From: Roseobacter weihaiensis
GTDB lineage: Bacteria > Pseudomonadota > Alphaproteobacteria > Rhodobacterales > Rhodobacteraceae
Assembly (NCBI RefSeq): GCF_020622345.1
Contig: NZ_JACNMO010000001.1
Location: 310,001-374,000, forward strand
Length of the DNA stretch: 64,000 nucleotides
Direction of reading: 5' to 3'
The position numbers and the translations under genes were made by a program. Below, one piece after another: positions 34,517-43,800 of this stretch. Within the stretch, counting starts at the first letter, position 1; every line of letters starts with the position of its first letter. Under the pieces are notes generated by a model. It was not told the origin of the DNA. It ran no database searches and was given only the letters and a program-made list of their open reading frames with translations.

Positions 34517-37500
34517 TCAGGCAGCTGTCCGCAGCTGCGCGGCATCACTTCCAGTGATTTTGGACAGGATGTTTGCCGTATCGACACCATCTCCATGGGG
34601 GACAAACACACGCAGCTGGAAGGCGATAATTTCAGTGAAGCAGCCGAGCGCCTTCAGACCTTCTATGGTACCCGCATCTGCTCCGTCGATCTCGAGGCGC
34701 GGGCTGCCGGCCACACGTCGGCGCGTCAACGTCAATCCGCGCCCAAGTTGCACCGGGGCCGTCGAGCCAAGTGCGGCAGTCAGCATGTCCTCTGGAGTTC
34801 GTGGGGTGCCAACGAGAAACCGCGCGCGCAGTGCGGCGGCGCCGTCTTCGCTCACGGTGCGTCCTATCATGCTCGTCTCACCTTCTGGTGTGACACGATA
34901 GATGCGCTCGTTGCCGGACGGGATATCCTTCCAGATTGGCAGCAGCAAACCTGTGAGAAGAAAGAGCTTCGTTGTAGTGGTCTTGGGCAGGCTTGCGACC
35001 TCTTCGTCCCAAAGCCGCAGGAGAGCCTCGCGCTCAATTTCTTCCCAGGCCGAGGCTTTGAACTTGGTCTCCTCGATGTAGGTGGCACCGGTTGGCCGAA
35101 CCACCTTGCGCATGTGCGAGACCACATCCTCGTCATACATTTGCATTGGTTCTGCAGAAATCAAAGCCGCGCGTCCTGAAGCACGGTTTGCCATGGGGAT
35201 TTTCCGGTGGTGCCGACGGCGCGCCTCGGACGCCGTGAAGAAGATCACGGGGTCGGTCACCTCAAGCCCCACGATCCGCGTGACCGCGCCTGAGCGCGGG
35301 CAAGTCCAAAGGTCTTGAGCCGAGGTTTGCGCAATTGTCTCTCCGCGTAAGGTCTCAAGGCCGAGATCAAGCGTCCCGGCGGCCCGGGCGCGTTCGGTTT
35401 GATCGGCGATCCGGCTCGTGAACTCTTCAAAGAGCGCGTTCTGAAGAGCGATTGGCAAAGCAAGCAAACGATTGAGGAAGCGCTGGATTGGGGGCAAGTC
35501 TTCAAGCAGCACGCCGTCCTTGTCGATCAAGCGCAGCGCGGTCCAATCGGTGAATGTCTCATAACTCATGGAAGATGCGGTACCGGCCGCGAGATCGGCT
35601 AAGAAGCCGCGCAGCGCACCGCGCGCGATAGGGCTTTCGAGATTGTCTTCCTCTCGAAACATGCCTTGCGCGCCGGTTTCACGCTGACCTTTGGTGAGTG
35701 CCCCGAGTTGATCCAATCGCCTTGCAATGGTTGAGGTGAAGCGTTTTTCGCCGTGGACGTCCGTGGTGCAGACCCGGAAGAAGGGCGCGCTTACTTGCGC
35801 CGAGCGATGCGTGCGCCCAAGCCCCTGAATGGCTGCATCGGCGCGCCAACCCGGCTCCAGCAGATAGTGACGCCGACGCTTCTGGTTCTTGGCTGTTTGA
35901 GAGGCGTGATAGGACCGTCCCGTACCGCCTGCGTCAGAGAAGATGAGGATGTCTTTGTCACCATCCATGAAGGCCTGAGTTTCAGCGGAATTGCTGCTCG
36001 CGACCCGTTTTTCAATATAGAGGGCACCGTCGCCCGACTTGAGCGGGCGAAGAGACCGACCGGTGACTTCGGCAACGGCATCATCGCCAAAGGCCCAAAG
36101 GATCTGATCAAGCGCGGAGGGGATCGGCGCGAGTGTCATCAACTCGGTCATCGCGGCTTCACGCAGGGCCAGCGCTTCCCTTGAGACCACAAAGGCCCCT
36201 GTGGCATCGCGCAGGGGTTCTGCGACCATGTTGCCGTCGATTTCAACAAGCTTTTGAGCATGGATCGGAAAGGCCTGCTCGAGATAGGCCAGCACATAGT
36301 CCCGCGGCGTCAACGCGCCTTCGACCAAGGCATCATCGGGGTCCATGGCCTCAAGGCGGCGTTTGAGAAGGCTCTCGCCTGTGGAGACCACCTGTAGCAC
36401 GCAGGCATATCCTTCTCGCAGATCCGTGCGCATGGCATCGATCACCGATGGGGCCTTCATGCCCAGAAGCAGATGGTTGAAGAACCGCTGCTTTGTGCTT
36501 TCAAAGCGCGACCGGGCAGAGGCTTTTGCTGCAGACGCGTTTGTCTTGCCCGATGCGTCGTTGACGCCCGTGGCGGTGAGCGCCGCTTCCAGATTGTGGT
36601 GAATGGTGCGGAACGCGCCCGCATAGGCGTCGTAGATTTGGGTTTGCGCCAGGGTCAGTGCGTGTTCGAGAACATCGTACTCGACACCATCGAAGCTCAG
36701 CGCCCGTGCTGTGTAGAGACCAAGCGCTTTCAGATCGCGGGCCACCACTTCCATGGCAGCCACACCTCCGGCCTCCATCGCGGAGACAAAACTTTCGCGG
36801 CTTGGAAAGGGGTACTCGGCCCCCTGCCCCCAAAGACCCAGGCGGGAGGCGTAGGCAAGGTTTTGGACACTGGTGGCACCCGTTGCTGAAACATAGAAGA
36901 CCCGCGCACGAGGCGAGGCCAACTGCAAACGCAGCCCGGCCAAGCCTTGCTGGGAGGGTTTAGCGCCTCGCCCGTCTTCCGAGCCAGCCGCGTTCTGCAT
37001 GGCATGGGCTTCATCGAAGGCGAGCACGCCCTCATACTCATCTCCCATCCAATCCAAAATTTGGCCGAGCCGTGTGGACCCGCATTTGCCCGCAGAGCGC
37101 AGCGTGGCGTAGGTGACAAAGAGGATCCCATCACCCATGGCCACGGGATGGTCGGGTTTCCACTTGGAGAGCGATTGGATGTCGGCGGGCGAGCCACCTA
37201 GATCGGTCCAGTCGCGGATAGCATCTTCGATCAGCGTGGCGGATTTGGAAATCCAAACCGCCTTGCGCCGCCCGGCAAGCCAGTTGACCAGAATGAGTCC
37301 TGCGCATTCCCGACCTTTGCCACATCCGGTGCCATCACCCAGAAAGTAGCCTAAACGGTAGCGTCTGGCGTCAGGGTCATCGTCAGAACGCGTAAGCCGC
37401 GTCTGATCATCGTTGATCGTGAAAGCACCAGGAAGGTCACGGCGATGCGCATCATCAGCCATGATGATGGTCTCCAGCTGTGCCTCTGACAGGTGGCCCT

Positions 37501-38767
37501 CCTCAATCAGACGGGCGGGAAGGCGCAGATCATTTGGCTCAGACGCCTGTGGTAGTGGTGGTGCAACAGATGCCATGGCGATACTCTCAACCAATGGGGT
37601 CGGATGTGGCTGGGCGCCTGCGATATCCAAACGCTGCGGACGGTACCGCGCATAGATTTCTGAGACCGGTACGTTCTCCCGGGGTGTGACCAATCCTTGG
37701 AACGCCAAGGGGATAGCCGCATGACGGGAAGCGTGTGACGACGTGCGTGGAACAGGCTTTCGAACAGGTACGGGCGACGTGCTCGGGCGAGCACGATGAG
37801 ACGGTGTCTGTAGGGCCACATTGCTCTCGTTGGTCGCAGCGCGCGATGAGGCCACTGCGTCGACATGCTCTTGGGCCTCATCGACGTTTGCAGCACGCGC
37901 ACGCTCAAAGACCACCTCGTCTGGTGTTTTATCGAAGACGATGAGTTGCGTCTCAACGCTGGTTCCTAGTTTGCGGTAAATCTGGCCGGGCATCTCGAGT
38001 GCGAGACGTGGTTTCACGATCCCTCGCAGCCGAGACCAATGGGCGCTGTCCCGGTCGGGCGTGAAGCCCATCGGCATAATGGCGACAAGGCGACCACCGG
38101 GCGCGAGCCGCTTGGCTGCGCTGATCAGATGCTTGGCCGCGATGCGTTTGTCGCGAGACCGGTCAACAGAAGATGCAAAGGGCGGGTTCATCAAGACGAC
38201 AGTGGGCGCACGCTTGTCCTCAAGGAGATCGTCGAGATGCTCGCCGTCGAAACCCGTTGCCGCGCTCCCAAAGACAAGATCGAGAAGCGCGCGCCGAAAC
38301 GGGTCGATCTCATTCAACATGAGGGAACAGCCGGCCGCGTGCGCAAATCCGGCCAAAGCGCCGGTGCCGGCCGATGGCTCAAGGGCAACATCGCGCGATT
38401 GCAAAGCGGCCGCGCGCGCCACCAGAGCTGCATAGGGAAGCGGTGTCGAAAACTGTTGAAGGCGGATTTGCTGCTGAGATCGCCGCGTCTCCGTGAGAAG
38501 GCGCGACGCAACAGCAAGGCCATCTTTGGCACCCGCTGAGTGTGGTTCGACAAGCAAATGTCGCACCGCGGCTGCCTGCATGACGTCATAGGCCATCCTC
38601 CACGACCAGGCTCCGGATGCATCGCTACCGCCCAAGGCCTCGCGCATGATTTGGGCGAGAGCTGAGCTTTTGAGTGCTTGCGCGGCGATGATCTGCGTGA
38701 CGGCAGATAAGGCAGAAGACAGCTGTGCAGCTGGTGGAACCGGAGTGTCGGGCGATGTGATATCCAT
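34517..38767 (-). CDS. Methyltransferase-strawberry-notch helicase fusion (DarB-like architecture)
   Basis: 1,416 aa from MDITSPDTPV (GAGGA 9 bases upstream); ATG 38782 and TTG 38806 are possible. The N-terminal half has a SAM methyltransferase with VALEPSAGTGALAGFAHAAG and the DNA-adenine-type NPPF near residue 194. Then a strawberry-notch-type helicase: LGDGTGCGKGRECAGLIL (Walker A, ~480), LAFDEAHAMQNA (DEAH, ~585) and SDAGGTGRSYHAS with GLGRTHRSAQ (C-terminal helicase). Phage P1 DarB has the same methylase-helicase layout and shields DNA from restriction. It neighbours ArdC, so an anti-restriction role on a mobile replicon is likely. Both enzyme halves appear intact. A terminator-like hairpin lies just before its start. 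Confidence 0.85.
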   Translation of the reverse strand: MDITSPDTPVPPAAQLSSALSAVTQIIAAQALKSSALAQIMREALGGSDASGAWSWRMAYDVMQAAAVRHLLVEPHSAGAKDGLAVASRLLTETRRSQQQIRLQQFSTPLPYAALVARAAALQSRDVALEPSAGTGALAGFAHAAGCSLMLNEIDPFRRALLDLVFGSAATGFDGEHLDDLLEDKRAPTVVLMNPPFASSVDRSRDKRIAAKHLISAAKRLAPGGRLVAIMPMGFTPDRDSAHWSRLRGIVKPRLALEMPGQIYRKLGTSVETQLIVFDKTPDEVVFERARAANVDEAQEHVDAVASSRAATNESNVALQTPSHRARPSTSPVPVRKPVPRTSSHASRHAAIPLAFQGLVTPRENVPVSEIYARYRPQRLDIAGAQPHPTPLVESIAMASVAPPLPQASEPNDLRLPARLIEEGHLSEAQLETIIMADDAHRRDLPGAFTINDDQTRLTRSDDDPDARRYRLGYFLGDGTGCGKGRECAGLILVNWLAGRRKAVWISKSATLIEDAIRDWTDLGGSPADIQSLSKWKPDHPVAMGDGILFVTYATLRSAGKCGSTRLGQILDWMGDEYEGVLAFDEAHAMQNAAGSEDGRGAKPSQQGLAGLRLQLASPRARVFYVSATGATSVQNLAYASRLGLWGQGAEYPFPSRESFVSAMEAGGVAAMEVVARDLKALGLYTARALSFDGVEYDVLEHALTLAQTQIYDAYAGAFRTIHHNLEAALTATGVNDASGKTNASAAKASARSRFESTKQRFFNHLLLGMKAPSVIDAMRTDLREGYACVLQVVSTGESLLKRRLEAMDPDDALVEGALTPRDYVLAYLEQAFPIHAQKLVEIDGNMVAEPLRDATGAFVVSREALALREAAMTELMTLAPIPSALDQILWAFGDDAVAEVTGRSLRPLKSGDGALYIEKRVASSNSAETQAFMDGDKDILIFSDAGGTGRSYHASQTAKNQKRRRHYLLEPGWRADAAIQGLGRTHRSAQVSAPFFRVCTTDVHGEKRFTSTIARRLDQLGALTKGQRETGAQGMFREEDNLESPIARGALRGFLADLAAGTASSMSYETFTDWTALRLIDKDGVLLEDLPPIQRFLNRLLALPIALQNALFEEFTSRIADQTERARAAGTLDLGLETLRGETIAQTSAQDLWTCPRSGAVTRIVGLEVTDPVIFFTASEARRRHHRKIPMANRASGRAALISAEPMQMYDEDVVSHMRKVVRPTGATYIEETKFKASAWEEIEREALLRLWDEEVASLPKTTTTKLFLLTGLLLPIWKDIPSGNERIYRVTPEGETSMIGRTVSEDGAAALRARFLVGTPRTPEDMLTAALGSTAPVQLGRGLTLTRRRVAGSPRLEIDGADAGTIEGLKALGCFTEIIAFQLRVFVPHGDGVDTANILSKITGSDAAQLRTAA

Positions 38768-38804
38768 TTGGGTGGTCCTCATGTCAGGGTTGATCTGCCA
38801 TGAC

Positions 38805-38843
38805 AAAAAGCCCCCTTTGCACTTTGGTTCGTGCGAAGGGAGC
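38805..38843 (-). terminator. Hairpin with T-run just before the helicase gene
   Basis: Arms GCCCCCTTTGCAC (38810-38822) and GTGCGAAGGGAGC (38831-38843) pair over 13 bp with two wobble pairs; on the minus strand the hairpin is followed by TTTTT. It lies between the stop of the DUF6927 gene and the helicase start, so it can end upstream transcription or attenuate it. Confidence 0.65.
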
Positions 38844-38872
38844 CAGGTGGGACCTGCCGTTGGAGATAAGCG

Positions 38873-39529
38873 CTAGTCTTGCAAGCTTTCGAAGAACTCG
38901 GTGAGAACCGGGCTTGCACCGGCCTTTACCGAAGAGATGAGTTTGGACCCCGCCAGCGTCTGCCGGGAGAGACGCACAAGCACGCCTGTTTCCGCGTTCC
39001 GGTAACAGCGCCGCTTTTGCCGCCCGCGGCGGTAATGCGTCACGGTGAAAACCTCACAGGATGATCCATCCGTCAGGGTTACTGCGTTGGCGAGTTGAAC
39101 ACGGTCACCCTCGGCATAGTCAGGGATCGCAGCCCAGTCCCGACATCGCTGGCGCCATGCATGCGCATAGCTGCCGGGATCCTTGAGCTCGGACAACAGG
39201 GCCAATAGACCAAGGGGGGCCTGAGACTGAACCGGGCCAGCGCTTTCCTCCATGTCTTTGTAGCCCCAACATCCATCATCGTATTTCGTGAGGAAAACGG
39301 CTCCGAACGTAAACGACCCGTCCTTGCCGATGACATAGGTCGCATCCTCAATCGGCGTGCCGTCGAGAGACGAGACGCGGGCGGCCGCATACCACGTGGA
39401 CCCGACCTTGCTGGCTTTGACGAGAGTTGTCTGTTGCGTCTCCGTGGCAAAGGTGCAGAGCCGGGTGATTTCGGCCTTTTCGTCGGCATAGGATTTGACC
39501 CGGGCGTCAGTATAGAAGAGCCATCCCAT
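38873..39529 (-). CDS. DUF6927-like protein
   Basis: 218 aa starting MGWLFYTDARVKSYADEKAE; the ATG shares one base with the stop of the previous gene (TAATG), so translation is coupled. Typical stretches are TTLVKASKVGSTWYAAARV, KYDDGCWGYKDMEESAGP and RQRCRDWAAIPDYAEGDRV. The family (plasmid-borne, named here from memory as DUF6927) has no known role. Its fixed place between the ParB, an unknown 197-aa protein and the helicase suggests a part in plasmid or anti-restriction function. Confidence 0.7.
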   Translation of the reverse strand: MGWLFYTDARVKSYADEKAEITRLCTFATETQQTTLVKASKVGSTWYAAARVSSLDGTPIEDATYVIGKDGSFTFGAVFLTKYDDGCWGYKDMEESAGPVQSQAPLGLLALLSELKDPGSYAHAWRQRCRDWAAIPDYAEGDRVQLANAVTLTDGSSCEVFTVTHYRRGRQKRRCYRNAETGVLVRLSRQTLAGSKLISSVKAGASPVLTEFFESLQD

Positions 39530-40122
39530 TACGCTGCCCTCCTGTCATCGATCTCGATCAACGCATCAAGAGGCACGCGATAGGGCAGCATCTCGTCAAA
39601 GTCTTCGCAATTGCCCTCGTTCTGAACGATGGCTGAGATGTCATCGGCGTCTCGCAGGATGACGCGGAACGTCCCCCCGAGCCCTGAGGGGACGTCATAG
39701 GCGCCGCCAAGGAGGTAATCAGCCGCGCGCTGGACAAAGACGCGGATCGTGTGGCCGTCAGTGGCGAGACGAATGGTTTTTTCGCCGCGGTCGATCAGCA
39801 TCTGCACGTCGCCCAGAATGTCCGTGTAGAACTGCCCGGTCAGATCGCGAAACGCGGCAGCCCGCGCAGCCATCCAATCTGCGTCGCAATATGGGTTGAT
39901 GCCTTGGGCAAAGGCAAAGCTTGGGTCCGCTTTGGCAGTGGTGACGATCCGCGTGGTCGACCCATCGATCCCGTTTGAGCGGAGATGAACGCCGTTGCCG
40001 ACGATGAGGATCAAGGCGGGTGATCCGATGGGCCCATTCCAATTGGGCAGAAAGACCGAACACGATCGGGCATGGGCGATTTGGTCCGCGACCGCGGACG
40101 CAGGAAACGTGAGGATGGCCAT
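39529..40122 (-). CDS. Plasmid-module protein, unknown
   Basis: 197 aa; AAGGAG 8 bases before ATG. Sequence: ALILIVGNGVHLRSNGIDGS, INPYCDADWMAARAAAFRD, GDVQMLIDRGEKTIRLATDG and ILRDADDISAIVQNEG. No family recognised and no enzyme motif; soluble, acidic. It is coupled to the DUF6927 gene downstream and separated from the ParB gene by a GAAA-loop hairpin. Such proteins accompany the ParB/helicase module on Rhodobacterales plasmids. Confidence 0.65.
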   Translation of the reverse strand: MAILTFPASAVADQIAHARSCSVFLPNWNGPIGSPALILIVGNGVHLRSNGIDGSTTRIVTTAKADPSFAFAQGINPYCDADWMAARAAAFRDLTGQFYTDILGDVQMLIDRGEKTIRLATDGHTIRVFVQRAADYLLGGAYDVPSGLGGTFRVILRDADDISAIVQNEGNCEDFDEMLPYRVPLDALIEIDDRRAA

Positions 40123-40157
40123 GAGAGGCTCCTTCGAGATGAGAGAAGTTTGGGCTG

Positions 40158-40189
40158 GCCCCGCGACAGGGGAAACCCTGCCGCGAGGC
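40158..40189. promoter_or_regulatory. Strong hairpin with GAAA loop between ParB and the 197-aa gene
   Basis: GCCCCGCGACAGGG, loop GAAA, CCCTGCCGCGAGGC: 14 pairs with two wobbles, no T-run. It lies in the 77-bp gap after the ParB stop. It may stabilise or process the transcript rather than end it. Confidence 0.55.
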
Positions 40190-40199
40190 GCAAACGAGA

Positions 40200-42176
40200 T
40201 CAGGCAGCCTCAGCGAGGTCTGCCTCTTCCGCAGGGGCCTGCGCGTCCTCATTCGTGACGGACGCTACGCCAGCGGTCTGCATCATCGGCGGACACCAAG
40301 CCGCAACGGCTGTCCGTTGCGCGTCGGTGAGTGTTGCGAATGGCTCTGCAAAGAGTTTTTCGAAGAAGGTGACGATCTCTTTCTTGCTGGAGGATGCCAA
40401 CGTAACCGCCTCCTGAGTGAGGCCCAAGTCCTCGTTCAGGATTTTGAGAAGCCAGGCTTTCTTGAAGCGGTTGAAGAGTGCCGCGTTCGGCGTCCAATAG
40501 GCGCGGATATCCGGCATGATTTCCACCTCGAAATCATGCATCAGACTGTCGCTTTGGGGGTTACGTGCAAAGCAGGACTGTGTGGTGTTGGCCGTTGCGA
40601 AGGCAACGAGCTTGGCCTTTTCGGCTTGTGCCAAGGCGCGGAAGAGTTTGAACTGATCTGCAGGCGATTTGGTGTCATCAGCCCAGGACAGATCGAGCGC
40701 ATCTTGGGCTTCGCCAAATTGATCAAGCGAGGTAGTGTCGATCTCTTCCATTTTGGCATGCGTGCGATAGGACGTGCTCGCAGAGACTTTGATCGCATGG
40801 GTGACACTCATGCCACTGCGCAGGACATCACAGACGAGCTTGAAGAGCGCGAGGTCCAAAGTAGCTTCCGGATGCAGAGCCATGGCTGCGCCAAGAGCCA
40901 TAGCGCGTTCGGTCTTGAGGTCATCCGCCAAGGAGTTCGGGTAGACGATTTCGTCGCTTTTGTCCGGGCCGGGGGCCGTCCTGGCGCCTGCTTCGGACGT
41001 GCTTGCATCCGGAGCATTGTCTTCTGGACGTACCAAGCCAACATGGAGCTGCACCTGCCCGTGGGCCCATGCAGCGATGACACCAGACCGACCGAGATCT
41101 TCAGCGCTATAGGCCTCTTGCAGCCCGCGCATTTCTTCCTCGAGATCGTCCACTTTTTCTGACAGTGCGCCATAGGCGTCATCATCAAGGTCTTCGTCTT
41201 CCATTTCTAGCTGAAGCGTTTCAATCTCTGCTGTGATCTCCTCGAGGCGCTTTTGACCCGCCTCGTCCGGTTCAACTGGGCTTGGATAGACGCGGCCATA
41301 GTCCGACATCTCAGCGTAATCGAAGCGCATCACGGCATCTGCCCAGGCAAATCCGGATTGAGAGCGGGCCTCCTCGGCGGCGGCGGTCAGCTTCTCCAAA
41401 AGGATGGTGTTGACCAGATCTGCATCTTCGAGGACCGAGTGCTCTTCGAGCAGATCGGCCGCGATGGCTCCGCCCCGAGCCTCGTAGTCTTCGCGCACAA
41501 AGGCCCCGATATCGTCGCTGACCTGGACGCCGCGCGCCTTGAGGGCTTGGCGGACGGTATAGGCCTGAAGATAGCTGTCCTCAGATGTGAGCGCATCAAA
41601 GACGGATTTCTGCACCTCCTGGCTTGGATGATCTGCGAACGCCTTCATCGTGTCGAGCGTGATCGATTTGGCCCGTGCCGCATCCCGAATGTCTGGGTGT
41701 ATGAGCCCATACCGCAGCCGACCCTTGACGGCAGCAACGGTTGTGCCGAAGGTCATTGCAATGGTCTCCGGGGTCTGTCCGTCGACCTCCATCATGCGCG
41801 CGAAGGCCTCAAACTCATCAATCGCGCCCATCGGGGCTTGGGTGATGTTTTCGGCAAGGGAAAGTGCTGTTGTGACGTCGCAATCCTCCGCGACGAGACG
41901 GCAATCGATCTTGGTCCGCTTGGTGAAGCCTTTCACCGCTTTGTCTGCGACTAGTTCTTGCAGCGCTGCATGACGACGCCCGCCGGCGAGCACGCCGTAT
42001 TTGCCATCGATCTTCTGGATCAGAAGAGGCTGAAGCAGCCCAAGGGTGGCGATACTGGCCTTGAGATGCGCAATGTTTTCGCTGGCATATGTCTCAGGAG
42101 ACTTTGCGCGCACGTTGGCGGGGTGTTGGATGAGATCCGAGATGGCAACGGATTGAGGTTGAAGGGATTGTGTCAT
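40200..42176 (-). CDS. Large ParB/Srx-fold DNA-binding protein
   Basis: 658 aa from MTQSLQPQSV with AAGGAAA 6 bases upstream. The N-terminal ParB domain is clear: SDLIQHPANVRAKSPETY, LATLGLLQPLLIQKIDGKYG-type strand, LAGGRRHAALQELV (the GGRR/ERR CTP-binding motif) and SLAENITQAPMGAIDEFEAF, then a helix-turn-helix (PETIAMTFGTTVAAVKGRL). The rest is acidic helix and coiled coil (about 330-390) and an uncharacterised C-terminal domain. Such long ParB-like proteins are carried on plasmids and phages, often without ParA, and may be nucleases or regulators rather than segregation factors. The gene begins just after a terminator. Confidence 0.85.
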   Translation of the reverse strand: MTQSLQPQSVAISDLIQHPANVRAKSPETYASENIAHLKASIATLGLLQPLLIQKIDGKYGVLAGGRRHAALQELVADKAVKGFTKRTKIDCRLVAEDCDVTTALSLAENITQAPMGAIDEFEAFARMMEVDGQTPETIAMTFGTTVAAVKGRLRYGLIHPDIRDAARAKSITLDTMKAFADHPSQEVQKSVFDALTSEDSYLQAYTVRQALKARGVQVSDDIGAFVREDYEARGGAIAADLLEEHSVLEDADLVNTILLEKLTAAAEEARSQSGFAWADAVMRFDYAEMSDYGRVYPSPVEPDEAGQKRLEEITAEIETLQLEMEDEDLDDDAYGALSEKVDDLEEEMRGLQEAYSAEDLGRSGVIAAWAHGQVQLHVGLVRPEDNAPDASTSEAGARTAPGPDKSDEIVYPNSLADDLKTERAMALGAAMALHPEATLDLALFKLVCDVLRSGMSVTHAIKVSASTSYRTHAKMEEIDTTSLDQFGEAQDALDLSWADDTKSPADQFKLFRALAQAEKAKLVAFATANTTQSCFARNPQSDSLMHDFEVEIMPDIRAYWTPNAALFNRFKKAWLLKILNEDLGLTQEAVTLASSSKKEIVTFFEKLFAEPFATLTDAQRTAVAAWCPPMMQTAGVASVTNEDAQAPAEEADLAEAA

Positions 42177-42242
42177 GATGTTTCCTTTTGATGCGTTTCG
42201 CCGACCACTCAAAGGCCGACCCAATCCCCAATTCCGGGGATC

Positions 42243-42284
42243 AAAAGAAAAAAGGCCCACTTTCCCTTTTGGGGTCGGTGGGCC
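42243..42284 (-). terminator. Rho-independent terminator before the ParB gene
   Basis: On the minus strand GGCCCAC (42284-42278) pairs with GTGGGCC (42260-42254), followed by TTTTTTCTTTT. It lies 29 bp after the DUF3768 stop and 66 bp before the ParB start, so it ends the DUF3768 transcript or attenuates ParB. Confidence 0.75.
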
Positions 42285-42313
42285 AGGTGGGAGAGAACTT
42301 GGAGGCGGGGGAG

Positions 42314-42700
42314 CTACCAGTCGCGTGCCATCATGATGGTCAGGACGCGCGTGGTCGTTGAAGGATCTTCCGGGGTCTCCGCACCAAAACGGAAATCCGA
42401 CGACGTCTCATAGAGATCAATCTTCCAGAACAGCGTCTCGCCTTGGAGTTCAAATGATCCGAAGTCATGCCATCCGTTCGGGTCATTGTCTGGCTCAAAC
42501 CAGTCGAACTCGCCGACGGCCTTCACGGCCAAGAGGGCAAAACCGTCACCCGCTTCAGCAACGGAATGCGTGACCACAAGACGGCCTTGCAGAGGGTCCT
42601 GCGGCGTTTCTCCGAGGCATGCAAACCTGCGAAAACCGTCATTCTGTGATGCGATTGTTGTGGGGTTGGGGCGGTCGTGAAGTGCTTGAGCTTGCGACAT
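42314..42700 (-). CDS. DUF3768 protein
   Basis: 128 aa from MSQAQALHDR (AAGGAT 7 bases upstream). Family pattern: IASQNDGFRRFACLGETP, GRLVVTHSVAEAGDGFALLA, FDWFEPDNDPNGWHDFGSFE, LFWKIDLYETSSDFRFGAET and TRVLTIMMARDW at the end. DUF3768 is a plasmid/ICE-linked family without known function. It lies between ArdC and ParB, each boundary carrying a similar purine/pyrimidine block. Confidence 0.85.
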   Translation of the reverse strand: MSQAQALHDRPNPTTIASQNDGFRRFACLGETPQDPLQGRLVVTHSVAEAGDGFALLAVKAVGEFDWFEPDNDPNGWHDFGSFELQGETLFWKIDLYETSSDFRFGAETPEDPSTTTRVLTIMMARDW

Positions 42701-42831
42701 GGGGTCATCCTTTCTGATGCATTGGAAACACAACTTCCCAAAGCCCCCTTTCCCTTTTGGCCTTGCACCAAGGGAATGATTGATGGCTTCGGGTCATGTG
42801 AAAGTGACTGCGGGAGTTCTGAAACCAGATC

Positions 42832-43764
42832 TCAGGCGGCCAGGTCTGAGGTCTGAGACCGCCCGGCGCTGGACGCGGCGACCAGCCAATCGTAAGCGCG
42901 TTGCGCGTCGGCTGCATGTTTGAAGATGGCAGATTTGTCTGATCGCAGGACTCGCAACCAATTCTCAAGATAGGACGCATTCATCTCGAGCGTATGGGCC
43001 GAAAAGCCAAGCTCCTGCCCCAGAAAACAAGACGTCAGCTCGGCCACGATCTCCTCTCGCGCATACGCTGTGTTGCCGAACCGCGAATAGCCGAAGGTGC
43101 GGTTCAGCCGATGCGGTGCCTTTGTCGCATGGGCGAGTTCATGCGCCCAAACGCCATAGAAGGACCGCGGATCCTCGAACCGAGAAATCTCGGGCATATA
43201 GACCTTGTCGACCGTGCCCATGTAATACGCTTCGCGACCCGTGAAGGTGGTGTGGATGTCGATCGCATCAAAGAAGGCCTGCATGTGAGGGATGGGTTCA
43301 TGCACAGGCAGATCTGGAAGCAGCTCACGCTCAGGGTGGAACCGTTCCGGCAAGCCCTCAATCTGGTCGGCGTTGAAAACCCGATAGGACTTTTGAAAAC
43401 GAAAGCAGTAGCCCTTCTCGTCATCCTCGTCCTTGGCGCTACCGTCTGCTGCGTCAGGTTTGTAGGCCTGCCCATAATAGACGACGAGAGAGGATCGCTC
43501 CCCTTTTCGGATTTTGGCGTCGAGCTGATTGGCTTGCCGCAATGTCATCCAATAGGGCGACGCATAGCCCGCAAGCTGGGTCCGCATCGTCAGCAGGAAA
43601 TTGTTGATCCCCTTATAGGCCTCGCCGTTTTCGCGGAGGGGCCGGGAACTGGAGCCCGCGATCCAGGGTTTGCGCCAGGGCAAGACCCCACGCTCTATGA
43701 TGCGAATGAGTTCGTTTGTGATGGCGTCTGAGACGTCCAATTTGGACGAGCGGGATCGGGCCAT
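42832..43764 (-). CDS. ArdC-type antirestriction protein with zincin domain
   Basis: 310 aa; AAAGGAGG lies 7 bases before the ATG. The N-terminal ssDNA-binding (DUF1738) part reads AITNELIRIIERGVLPWRKP, then YKGINNFLLTMRTQLAGYAS and WMTLRQANQLDAKIRKGE. The C-terminal metallopeptidase has HELAHATKAPHRLNR (HExxH with a further H) and REEIVAELTSCFLGQELGF. ArdC protects incoming single-stranded plasmid DNA from restriction during conjugation. It heads the minus-strand module that also contains the methylase-helicase fusion. Confidence 0.88.
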   Translation of the reverse strand: MARSRSSKLDVSDAITNELIRIIERGVLPWRKPWIAGSSSRPLRENGEAYKGINNFLLTMRTQLAGYASPYWMTLRQANQLDAKIRKGERSSLVVYYGQAYKPDAADGSAKDEDDEKGYCFRFQKSYRVFNADQIEGLPERFHPERELLPDLPVHEPIPHMQAFFDAIDIHTTFTGREAYYMGTVDKVYMPEISRFEDPRSFYGVWAHELAHATKAPHRLNRTFGYSRFGNTAYAREEIVAELTSCFLGQELGFSAHTLEMNASYLENWLRVLRSDKSAIFKHAADAQRAYDWLVAASSAGRSQTSDLAA

Positions 43765-43800
43765 GGCTGGCCTCCTTTCGATGGTGTGGGTTGTGTTGTG

